Below, one piece after another: positions 1 to 17,135 of a stretch of DNA of 26,076 nt. Every line of letters starts with the position of its first letter. Positions within the stretch are counted from its first letter, which is position 1. The notes beneath the pieces were generated by a model. That model was not told the DNA's origin and searched no databases. It saw only the letters and a list, made by a program, of their open reading frames with translations. The stretch comes from Silene noctiflora (Eukaryota; Streptophyta; Magnoliopsida; Caryophyllales; Caryophyllaceae), in the NCBI GenBank assembly GCA_009801015.1, contig VHZZ01000592.1, positions 175,200 to 201,275 of the forward strand, read 5' to 3'. A program made the translations under genes and the position numbers.

Positions 1-3000
1 GAGTCTTGTGTTGCGTTGCAAGTGAATAGGTTAATCTATACCAGCTCCCCGAGCGTTGTCTTTGATGGAGTGCATGGAATTATCAATGGGGATGAATCTT
101 TGTCGTATCCAGTAAAGGTACAGCTGCCATTTCCTATTTGTTATAAATGTGTTGCCAATGCTCATCTATATATTTTCGATAACATTTTCTCATATATAGG
201 CCATTTAATTTTCTGTATTCTTTTTCTCTTGGCCATACTGATTCAAGGTTACGGAATGCCTTTGAAAGTATAATTTCAAATAACATTTAGTTATCTTTAC
301 ATTCCTAAAATGAGAAGCAGAAAGAAAAATGAGAGAAGAAGGAATGTTAACTTACAATCCTAACCTAAATATCTCTAAAGAGACTAATCTAGTGATAAAT
401 TTGACTTGCATCTTAATTGGGTCTGTACATGATTGTCTGGGTTAAAACATGACCCAAAGAGTTGATAATACAAGAAATTGGGTCTCTATATAAGGAGTGG
501 AATGCACAAACGCTTGCCCCTACATTCACAAAACATATATGTTTTCGAACAATCTATTAAACACCGAGAATCTCATAATAGTTCCAAAGCAAATGAACAA
601 TCCAAAGCCAAAGAACATTAAAGAGGTGCCATTAGTTTGATAAAGATCAGGGTTGGTTCCTTGAGGAATAAGAGAGTATTTTTTTTGTAGTCCAATGAAG
701 TAGCTTTTGGTTAACGTAACTAGTTTGTATACTTTTTACTACATCAATTTATCAGCAGATAGAATTTAGGCTAAGACGAGATTCTACTATTCTTTGTCTA
801 TAGATAATAAGTTGGTTAATTGACCTTGCTACTTGCTTCCGGAGCTCTCTAACTATGCTAATGTATATGCTAACTCTAAACTGAAGTACACTTGTTCAAA
901 ACTGGAGTATCATGCTTCGAGTTGATATTCTGCTTGATGTTCAAAAGAGCGTTCTTATGAAAGCTCCAATAGAAACATGTTTTAAAGAGTGGAGCCCTTG
1001 GTGTGTTTAGTACACTGTGATACTGTTGATAATTTAAGTTGCTGCTGTTCTGTTATTTGAAAATCAAACCTGCTTTCCATGCCTTTCTACTGTTTTGTTT
1101 ACTTTCTAATATTTTCCTTCCTTTTGCTTGGGGACTTGTGGGGAACTGTCTACTCATCTATTGTACTTAAAATTTTGAATTTCAGCATAATGACTTTTAT
1201 TCAACCACTAAAGCTGAGGGGGAAGCACTGGTCTTAAAGGCAAATGGTGAAAAAGGGCTTCTTACGTGCTGCATACGTCCGAGCAGTATCTTTGGCCCTG
1301 GTGACAGGCTACTAGTTCCATCTTTGGTTACTGCTGCTAGGGCAGGGAAGTCCAAGGTAAATTGTTGTGACTCGTGTGGTACATTGTTATTCTTGCATAG
1401 CAAGTTAGTAACTCTCCTCCTAAAATTAAAGGTTGAAATGCTGAAGATGTTTGAAGTATTGTAGCTATTAGAAAACGAAAATGCATGCGGAGTAATTATT
1501 TTCCTGTATGCTTCCAAAACATGCTTACATGTGTGTCCTATGTATCACAAAGTCCTAATGACAAGAGTTTAAGGCTGGCACCGCATAGGTGCACAGATGT
1601 TACGAGATCCACGGTGACATAATATTTTCAAAATTTGAACATTTAATATTGGCTTTTGGACATATTGCCGATCTTAACTGGATTGCTGGTTTCAGTTTGA
1701 TGTAATCGCTTTAACTCACTTTTCTGGTTCTATTAAGCAAGTGCTTTGTTATTCTGGTAGACAGTTCTCTTAGGTGTGCCTTTGTGTAATTTTACGTGTC
1801 TCTGATGTAAGCTTTAGTATATTTTACCTTACAAGTGAACGAGTCATTGTTTCACTCTCGACAGTCGTTCCACAAGGTGGTTTCGGTTTGCAGCTGATAT
1901 TTAATACGATGTCTTAATACTACTCACTCGGCCATTTCATACTACTCCACAGCTCCATGTCACCTTGTGTAATAATGTAATATAACAGATAGGATATGTT
2001 GTCCGAATAACTCTTGTGTTTTTATGTGTTTTCCTGCTTGCATCTTTGATTGATGATAAAATTTCATGCATTAATGCTACTCCATGTTAAAATTGAAGTA
2101 CTAAAAACTGTAGTTTATAAACTGAGAATTGCCATCAGGGTAAAAAAAGGCATATCACTGCAAAACAAAAGTGAGATGGGAAATTTGTGCTTCAATTCAA
2201 ATTAATGTTTTCAGTTGTAAGGTGTACATGTGTTACTGTATTACTTATCCTGACATTTTGTGTTTTTTTTATGACAATGTGCAGTTTATAATAGGAGATG
2301 GAAACAACATGTATGATTTCACCTATGTTGGAAATGTGGCTCATGCTCATATATGTGCTGAACGAGCACTTGCCTCTAAAGGATCAGTTGCAGAGAAAGC
2401 TTCAGGTCAGGTATTTTGCGTTAGCCTTTGCTGTGTTATTGATATTATTGTTCTCTTAAACTCTTAAGAAAGTGAGCACTTACGCAACCATTTTTTTTCC
2501 TTTGTTCCTCCAGTCCTTTTCTCGAGGAACTGTCATTAATTTCTCTGTTTGGTATTCTGGGCCTATGATGACACTATTTATTCTAATGTAGTGTAGTAAG
2601 GGACTGAGTGCATTATTTTCACCTATTTTGCGGAACTTATTTTACATGTATCTCTGGAAATTTTGATGTTTTTAAAACATAACTGAAGTTTTTGAGAAAG
2701 GAAATTTGAACTTCTATGCGCATCAGGAAAATAAGTTAAAAATAGCGGAGCCTGAGTGTTAAGCACTCAGATAATTTAGAGCATTGTGGGGCTATTCTTA
2801 ACTTTATTGATGTCACCATAGTATTTGACTGCTGTGTTTTTAGCTTGGATGTAAAAGTAATGATGATTCTATGATATAGTTTACAGATTAAGACGGGAGC
2901 TTTCCGCAGTTCCTTTTGCCATTTTTGTTTCCAGTGTTAAATGACCAGTTATTTGTTAGTCACAAGGCTGCTGAGCTCACCGAAATAATTAAAGAAAGTT

Positions 3001-6000
3001 CAATTTTAAGTAATTAGCATTTATCTTTTGTTGCAGGCATATTTCATTACAAATATGGAGCCTATCAAATTTTGGGATTTTATGTCAATCATACTTGAGG
3101 GCCTAGGTTATGAAAGGTCTGTTGCTGTAGTAGGTTTTGATCAGTTCATACAGGCTGCCTGGCACCAGCCACTCCCTTTCCACCATCAATCTAATTTTAA
3201 TTTTTTCTCGACTTACCTATAAGATGGATTTTTGGCCTTAAATCATAAATTTTTACGTTTCTCGTTAATTATTGTTTTTTATTTGATTATGGCACTTTGT
3301 GGTACTAAGCTGTAGTTTGTTACATTTACTTATGGTCTTGTGCTTGCAGGCCTAGAATAAAAATTCCTGCAGTTGTTATGATGCCTATAGCTCACTTGGT
3401 AGAGTTCATTTATAGAATATTGGCCCCCTATGGTATGAAAGTTCCGCAGCTGACCCCTTCAAGAATCAGACTTCTTTCGTGTGATAGGACTTTTAGTTGC
3501 TCAAAAGCAGTAGACCGACTTGGCTACTCACCCATTGTGTCACTCCAGGTTCTTATATTTAATTTGTTTCTAAATAAGCTCTTTGCATTAAATGTTTAAA
3601 TTGGCGCCCATTTATTTCAATCATTGTCATTAGCCCATTACCCAGAGGCTCTAGAGCCCTGTTGCAATCATAGCACATTCGCATCTCTACAAAGTGCTGG
3701 ATACTCCAAATCATGTCGCAAGCAAAATATTAAATGAGTTTCAGTTCTGCTTTCTTAAACGATGTTTTAAAAGTATTTTGGTTGATGGCACTGATTTCCA
3801 AAATCTGGATGTTGAGGATGTTGTTTGGCTAATCTTTGTATCCATTAGTGTTGTGAGTACTCTTCATTTGCATTCTTAAAAGATTCAATTGATTTTAATC
3901 TTTTCAATTCACTTGTTTTACCCTTTTAGAAGGGGGTGTAAATGGCTAGTCTAATGCCTATTTGAGAAAAGAAATGTTTTGAACAATTTTAGAAGTTTTA
4001 ATCAGGAAATATTGGGCCTTTGGAGCTTCTATTTTTCTTCTCAGATATGTTGTCCAGTAAATTGTAGTGCATTTAAATTCATCATGCTGGAAAACGCAAA
4101 CATGATCATTCTGTCTAGGAAACAGCTCAAAGTTGATGGTTATATGACTTGAAATCAGTAGGGAAAGGATTCATGTCTTCTCATGGTATCATCTGGTTGT
4201 TTGTCATCCGTATCATTACTGTCATTAGGCACTAGGCCTTCTCTGGCCTTTCAAAAGCCTTGCTAAACGTTAAATTTGTTTTCAAGATCAATTAAGTCCA
4301 TGTGGGCAATGTCTAAACTGTAAACCCCCGCCTGTGGCTCTCATGTCCTATATATTGTTTGAGCATGAAAAGAAACTGTCACTTAATGAACATAAGTTTT
4401 GATTGGTGTATATCATCATCCTTCAGAGTTCAGATGCAATAAGAAATTAATTTAACTTTTGCCGGTGTTTGATGGTGCAGGAGGGTCTTGAGAAGACAAT
4501 AGAGTCTTACTCTCACTTAAGGGCAGAACAGCAGCCTAGAAAAGATAAACAGTCTAAAATTCACAGATATCTTGGCGGTGGCAGAGGTATTTTAATTCTT
4601 AGTTTCAGTACTTCATATCTTAAACCATCTCTGCAAACTTTTGGGTGAAATCATTATCATAAAATGTTATGTGAAATGTATCATATTTTAGTATGAAACC
4701 AGCAGATATCATATGAATTCCATTTGGAACATTTTCACACAAAATCTACTCCACATTCTCTACTTGTTAGCTGTTATCTTTTATTCTTTCAGTTTCTTAT
4801 ACGGATACCACTTTTAAAGGTCCAATTTACATTATGTTAGCAAAATGATAAAACTATAAAGCTCTCAGTCCAACACAACATCTAGGAAGACATGAATCTT
4901 TGATGTGGGACATTTTTTTGGAAACGTCTTATCTTCAAATTGGCTGCATTCAAGCTCTGCAAAATTGTGTAGTATGTCTCAAAGACTCCATAGTTCGAAT
5001 GAAGTTGTCACTTTACTGGTCTTTAGCAACTTGGGGGTTTACTACATGATCTGCTTACTGATATAAGCTCAGTCTCCTGTGAGGGTGTGACCCTATAACT
5101 GCTATATCACTCGTTCACTTGCGCTCTGCTGAACATATTTCCCGTTTTAGAAGTCAGCAGTGACGACTGACGATAGTAATATTTTGCTCTTTTTTGCAAT
5201 ATTGAACTTCAGACTCTTCAGTTTCAAAATTTTAAATTTACTCACTTGATTAGGATCTTCATAATCATACTCCATTTATAACTCTATTTTAAATTTACAT
5301 TGTGACGTTTTCTCATAAAAAAAAAGAGAGATTGAGAAACTAATACTATTGAAAACTTGTGCATTTATTAATGGTCCTTTTTATTAGCAGAGGAAAGACC
5401 TATTTTGGTTGGTCATGCTCATTGATAAACTGCTATTCTCTTTGGGCTCATTGCAGTTGCTGATGTACTCCTTTGGAAGGATGAAAAGCAAAGTCTGGCC
5501 ACCATACTTATTTTGCTTGCGTTCTACTACAACTTTGTTGCCTCAGGATACACTATGGTCGCAACAATATGCAAACTCTTCCTGTTGGTAGCTGTTTTCT
5601 TGTACATTCACGCCAATCTGCCTGAAAGAATGTATGATTAGTTTGTGTTATTTCCTTTCCACTTCTTTTCCCTCCGCCTGAAATTGATCGATTATCCTTA
5701 ATATAGAATTTTTTAGTTCATTGACTTCAGTCCACTCTTGACAAGCAAAAAGGCCAAAAGAGTGATGTTTCCAGTCAGTAAAGAAATTTTGTGATTATTA
5801 AGTTGGCTTATGTCAGTCAAAATCTTCTTCAAACTAATGTTTTCCATCCAGCAAAGCTGTATGTAGAAAATCTTTGTGAATATATTTCATTATTAATATA
5901 ACAAAGTGTTTACTTGAAGACACCACCCCCGGGTTCAAAAGAAAATGTAGAATCACAAACTACTAACCAGTAACCACCATCAGTTTCTGAATAAGAGCTC

Positions 6001-8161
6001 AAGCCGTTAACTCTCAACAAAAACTATGAATTGTATAAGTCGGACAGTTTATTTTAGTTTGTTGCTGATTATGCTCGTCCGATCATATTATACTATTATG
6101 TTGTGCATTTGATGACTCAATTTCATTTGGCTGGCCTTGTGCTGTTTCCAATTGTAATATAGTGTCTTGTTCACTGCTCAGAAAAAAACGCAGTAAGGCT
6201 ATATTTACCCGGACTCCCTTCCTCCACTGTTATACTAGCCTACTAGGCATGTCTTTGTAACTGTCAAGTAGTGCTTTTGTCCCTATAATTGTGAATCTCT
6301 CTGTTATTGTCTATTGAAAAAATGAAACGCTGCTGCATCTATTATGGAGAGAGAAAATGTCCTTTTGGTAGAGCGATTTAATATTTAAACAGTAAACATA
6401 CTGATGGTATTTGTTGCTTGACAAAAATGGGAAATCCCTATGTGCAGATTCGGATGTACTATAGAGAAAGTTCCTGTGTCTGCTTTTCACTGTTCAGAGG
6501 AGAAGACAAACAGAGCCGCACTTTCAGTTGTCACACAGTGGAACACTGCAGTTGATGTATTTAAAACCCTCTGCAGGGGCGGTGACTGGATGTTGTTTCT
6601 GAAGGTAAAGATAGTGTGTTTTCACTTTTCAATTTTGGTTCGACAAACATGATCCATCATATGGAATAAGAGTGCAGTTCACAATGATGAAAAAAATATG
6701 AAAAATGTAAAATGAAAATTCAGAAACCCTTGTGAAACTATCTAAAAGGAGATAAAGGAAAGATAAGTGTGAAAGCGTGTAGAAAGCATGGACATTAGCC
6801 TCCTAGCGTTTGAATTAATCTGAATATTAAAATTCTTTGTAACTTCCATTGAAATTTTTATGATCTTGTTGGCCGGCACTTAATATGTTTATAGTACTCC
6901 TATAGTGACATGTAACTTTCTGCATTATCTGGTAACTTGGTAAATGGTAAGCAATGATGCTAGCTGTGAGCAGCAGAGTATGAGTGCTTACTGCTTAGAT
7001 ATAGACAGAAAGTATCCTAGTGCACCTAGAGAGTAGCTCATTTGCTGCTTATTATAGTGGATATAAAAAGGCTAATTCGGCAAAATTTATGATTACTTGG
7101 CATTGGTATTCTGCAGTTCATTCTCTGCAGCTTCCATCACAGTTGATTCCACCTCATAGGCGTGTGAAAATACTCAGCCTGTTCCTTTCATTCTCATGAC
7201 TTGCTTGTTAATTGTTAATTTTTTTCTTCTTCGCTGCTTTATTCAAATGTCTAACAAAACATTTCAATGTATGAGTAAAGCTTATCATTGGTCTTCAAAT
7301 GGAACAGGTTGCTGTCACTCTTGTGATTGTGGGTCTTCTTAGTGCCATCTCTTTTCAGCGTTTGTACTTGTCTGGTACGTTTTCCAGTTATTTCTCTTGA
7401 TGGTTTGTCTTACACGCTGTCCATAATCTTTTTTTCTTCCTAGATTACTCTCTAAGCAGTTTATGGTTTTTTCGCTTTCTTTCCACCATAGCCAGTTTTT
7501 GGTTATAAAGTTACAGAGTTATCCTTCTTTTTAGTCAAATTTACCAAGTTTTCCTAATAAAACGTAAATGTCATTTGTAATCACTTAACCAACAACGTTA
7601 AACCCTCGTAACTAACCTTATAAAAAAAGAAACTTCCAGTTTTAAATGTATTCATAATTTACCAAATGTATTCACAAGGCTCGCGATCAACTCAGATATT
7701 TGAGCTCACTAGAAGGTCGTAAAGTTTGGGCCAACTCAGAAAAACATGAAGCTAGGCTCGGGTTCTCTTGAGATCTGATCATTTTGTTAATTTATTACTC
7801 TTATTTGTCTTTACAACAATTATTAACTTAAAATCTACCCCTTTTAAAGTTCACAAAGACCAACCCATACTCATCTTAGATCTGGGTCCTTGGTACGAAG
7901 ATAATATAAGCGTTCTGAATTAATTCTTAATCTATTTTAACTTGACCTTTTCCAATACAGAACCTACTCCTTTTAAAATTAAAAATGGGGGAATGTATGT
8001 TTGCAATTCTTCATGATGTGTTTTAATGGTAGTGTTATGTATATTGTGTAGGAATTCTGATCATGTTCACAGCCTTTTATATCTACGATAAAAAAGAGGA
8101 CGAAATTGACGGGATTATATCAAGGATTACTAACTCTAGAAGCACACCAAAATCCGAGTAA
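1..8161 (+). CDS. 3BETAHSD/D: 3beta-hydroxysteroid dehydrogenase/C4-decarboxylase with C-terminal reticulon domain (5' partial)
   Basis: Exons: 1-117, 1186-1356, 2285-2410, 3037-3116, 3350-3548, 4481-4586, 5457-5631, 6448-6604, 7308-7374, 8052-8161 (stop TAA). They join in phase to 435 codons, reading from base 1. The family is about 560 aa, so roughly 125 N-terminal residues, including the NAD-binding glycine motif, lie left of the window. Residues 1-230 are the short-chain dehydrogenase part: RLIYTSSPSVVFDG, the catalytic YSTTK at 44-48, RPSSIFGPGD, and DFTYVGNVAHAH. A charged linker (231-266) leads to a reticulon homology domain (267-435) that opens VADVLLWKDEK and has two long hydrophobic hairpins, near 275-315 and 375-410. 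Known family role: NAD-dependent oxidation and decarboxylation of 4-carboxysterols in the ER C4-demethylation complex; the reticulon part inserts in curved ER membrane. Family identification is secure; the isoform is not resolved. Confidence 0.93.
487..493 (+). promoter_or_regulatory. TATA-like motif inside intron 1 of the steroid dehydrogenase gene
   Basis: TATATAA followed by AGGAGTGG, with a CA-rich pyrimidine/adenine stretch about 30 bases downstream. It looks like a core promoter but lies in an intron, between exons ending at 117 and starting at 1186. It could be part of an old retroelement or a chance AT-rich match. No start-codon-bearing exon is evident before exon 2. Confidence 0.2.
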
Positions 8162-9059
8162 ACGTAAGGCATGTAGAATGAGATGATCATTCATGCAGAT
8201 TGGTGCCTAGTGGCTTGGGATCTATGGAAATCACTTGCCTGTGCTCTGATAATATGTAGACATGAAGGCGCTTGGTTCGTCGACCATTTTACCTATCGTC
8301 TATATGCAAATTTTGGGGGAGCTGAAGCGATAGTCCTGCTTGCTTGTCCTTTGAGAGTTCGGTCTTTCTATTTACTTTTTCGGTCCTAGAATTGGGACTT
8401 TCTAACAGTAAGTACATTTGTTACTTTTTTTGGTTTACTTATTCTTTTTGTTTTATGGTAAATCTTTGGTTTTTCTCACCACGCTCTCCGTGAAAATTTA
8501 TGTACGACTGACATTCCGTGTGCTAATCTAAAATTCCTCCGATTTAGGAAGGATTTGGAGGAAAATTGTTTTCAAAACACTTGCTCTATTCCCCTCCCAT
8601 CCCCTTCCCTCCCTTTCACGTCACCCTGATAAAAAAGGTGGTTGACATGGTATACGCGGTTTGCAGGTTATTACGTATACTTGAGGGATTTATCTAGTGC
8701 TCAATCGGTATTTGTCATCCAAAACAAATAAAATGAGGTTGCCTAGTTTTAATTGTTTTGTGAAAATTTCCATTTCCTCCTATCAGTTTTAATGTTCAAA
8801 TTGTTTAGTGATAAAGATAGGGAGTTGCCAAGAGAACAAATGAGATGGGGGGAAAGTGGACATGACGAAACTTACTCGGTTCGAACAATCAACGTGAGGA
8901 CTCAAGCATGACTTGAAACCCAAATTCCGAATGAATTTGTCTCATCCCGAATGTTTATTGTTTCATCAAACATTATTCCTAAAAAAAACATAATAATATA
9001 CCCTAATAAACTCCAAATGAGGCGGGCCGACTCGCTCTGGTCCAAATTCCTACAAATCT
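8162..9059. other. 3' UTR of the steroid dehydrogenase gene and spacer
   Basis: No gene is supported here. The first few hundred bases must include the 3' UTR; an AATAAA-containing stretch lies near 8728. A short imperfect inverted repeat (AAAATTCCTCC facing GGAGGAAAATT) lies at about 8531-8570 and is followed by a C/T-rich run. A small open frame at 8183-8389 has no recognisable protein features and follows the stop of the real gene. Confidence 0.6.
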
Positions 9060-9432
9060 TAAAGTGACCAAACCCGAATTGACTTGACTTAACTCAGCTC
9101 CTTGATCCGTTTACTAGGTCTAGGTAAAAGTGTACTAACGAGGGAAATGCTAACTACGAAGTACATAATTAAATATTTGACAAAGTTGACCTGAATCACC
9201 CGATCCGATAAGGCTACTTTGAGACCTAAAAGTGACCTGGAAAGTATGACTTGAACTTGATCCAGTAGACCCAAAATGACTTATTTTAAGCTACATCATG
9301 ACTCAAAATGACCCCAACGACCCGATCTAACCCAAAATTACCTAGCACGTAGTGACCCAACCGGATAATTATTGACATGGAAATAACTCGATCCAAAATA
9401 ACTTAACCCAAATCTAATTCAAATGACCCATT
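9060..9432. repeat. Degenerate tandem tract of GACCC/GACTT-type units
   Basis: Short variants such as GTGACC, TTGACTTGACTT, GACCCGATC, ATGACCCC, AGTGACCCAA and AACCCAAA recur every 10-40 bases over about 370 bases. The unit is not fixed in length, so this is a decayed low-complexity satellite-like tract rather than a clean minisatellite. It ends about 155 bases before the CDC48C-like start codon, so it forms part of that gene's upstream region. A shorter tract of the same flavour appears near 400-490 in intron 1 of the preceding gene. Confidence 0.6.
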
Positions 9433-9589
9433 TATCAGCTATACTAATGAGGAGAGAACTGTTTTTTAAAAAGGAAAATTAACTCTTAAAAAGCGGTTAA
9501 AAAAACCTCGGTTTACCCAGCTTAAACGAGAGAGCGAGGGTGAGACATAGAAAAGAGGTTGCTGCAACTCTAAAACCTTACTTAGAAAA

Positions 9590-16331
<6,742 letters not shown>

Positions 16332-17135
16332 ATTGGTAATTACTCTGCAGTAAACATATTTATCTTTGCTATGGCTTCATCCTGGACACGAATACCGCAA
16401 ATTAAGTATTTATGATAAATGGTTGGAAAAGTTTTTGAGTTATTAGAAATCACAAATAGGTAGGATTATAGGAAGATAACTTTTCTTTCCATAAATCAAT
16501 TTTGTATCTGTCTCCTGTTTTGTTTTAGGGCTAAGCTTATAATTCACTGTATCAGCTATAATTAAACTTGGTACAGATATGTATCTGAAGACTACTAATA
16601 CCACAATTTTGCCGTCTTTGTAAAAGTTTTGTTATTCAATTTTCGCCGTGTTTTTATCATTTACAAAATCTGTTGCTTCAATTGGAAGTTGTTATCATGT
16701 ACAAAATCTGTTGCTTCAATTGGAAGTTGTTATCATGAGGTGCATCTGTTAAAACTCTTGATCAATAGTCTCCTGGTTTATACATTCATTTGTTATTGTC
16801 GCGATGTGCGTCTGTTATTATGGAATGATATACACAACGGTCTTACAAGAGATGTCGAAGACAAATACTTTATGTATCTTCCCTTTTTTCGTACTTTCAT
16901 TTCCAAACTTCCTTTAGGGTATCGTAACTTGGGTAAAACACGTCTACACTATGCTAGCGAAAAGATAAACTCTGTATATTTCGTGTGTATAATCGAGAAA
17001 TGATCTAATTTATCTAATCCACTGGAAACTCGAAAATTTATCATTTCTCAAATCCCTTCACAAAGCTTCTTGAGGATCCAATATTCCAATGTGATATATA
17101 CAAGGATGAATGTGTGTGATGACATATATCCCTTT
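16332..17135. other. Spacer between convergent genes (both 3' UTRs)
   Basis: This lies between the CDC48C-like stop and the stop of the minus-strand phosphohexomutase-like gene, so it must hold both 3' UTRs. It is AT-rich. The 124-codon plus-strand open frame at 16629-17003 spans a tandem duplication and resembles nothing I know. I see no RNA gene and no further exon. Confidence 0.7.
16662..16737. repeat. Perfect 38-bp tandem duplication
   Basis: Two identical 38-base units, each beginning TACAAAATCTGTTGCTTC and ending TTATCATG, directly abut with the boundary at 16699/16700. TTATCAT also occurs just before copy 1, which suggests slippage or end-joining at a short pre-existing match. The perfect identity suggests a recent event. 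Confidence 0.9.

Noticed and set aside
2860..2975. Possible C/D box snoRNA in intron 3 of the steroid dehydrogenase gene
   Set aside because: ATGATGA and a later CTGA are present, but the spacing is about 110 bases, there is no terminal stem, and no second box pair was seen.
8183..8389. 68-codon plus-strand open frame after the steroid dehydrogenase stop
   Set aside because: It lies in the expected 3' UTR, has no family resemblance, and the gene's true stop at 8159-8161 precedes it.
16629..17003. 124-codon plus-strand frame
   Set aside because: It is created by the 38-bp tandem duplication in the spacer; it is Cys/Leu/Ile-rich with no recognisable motif.
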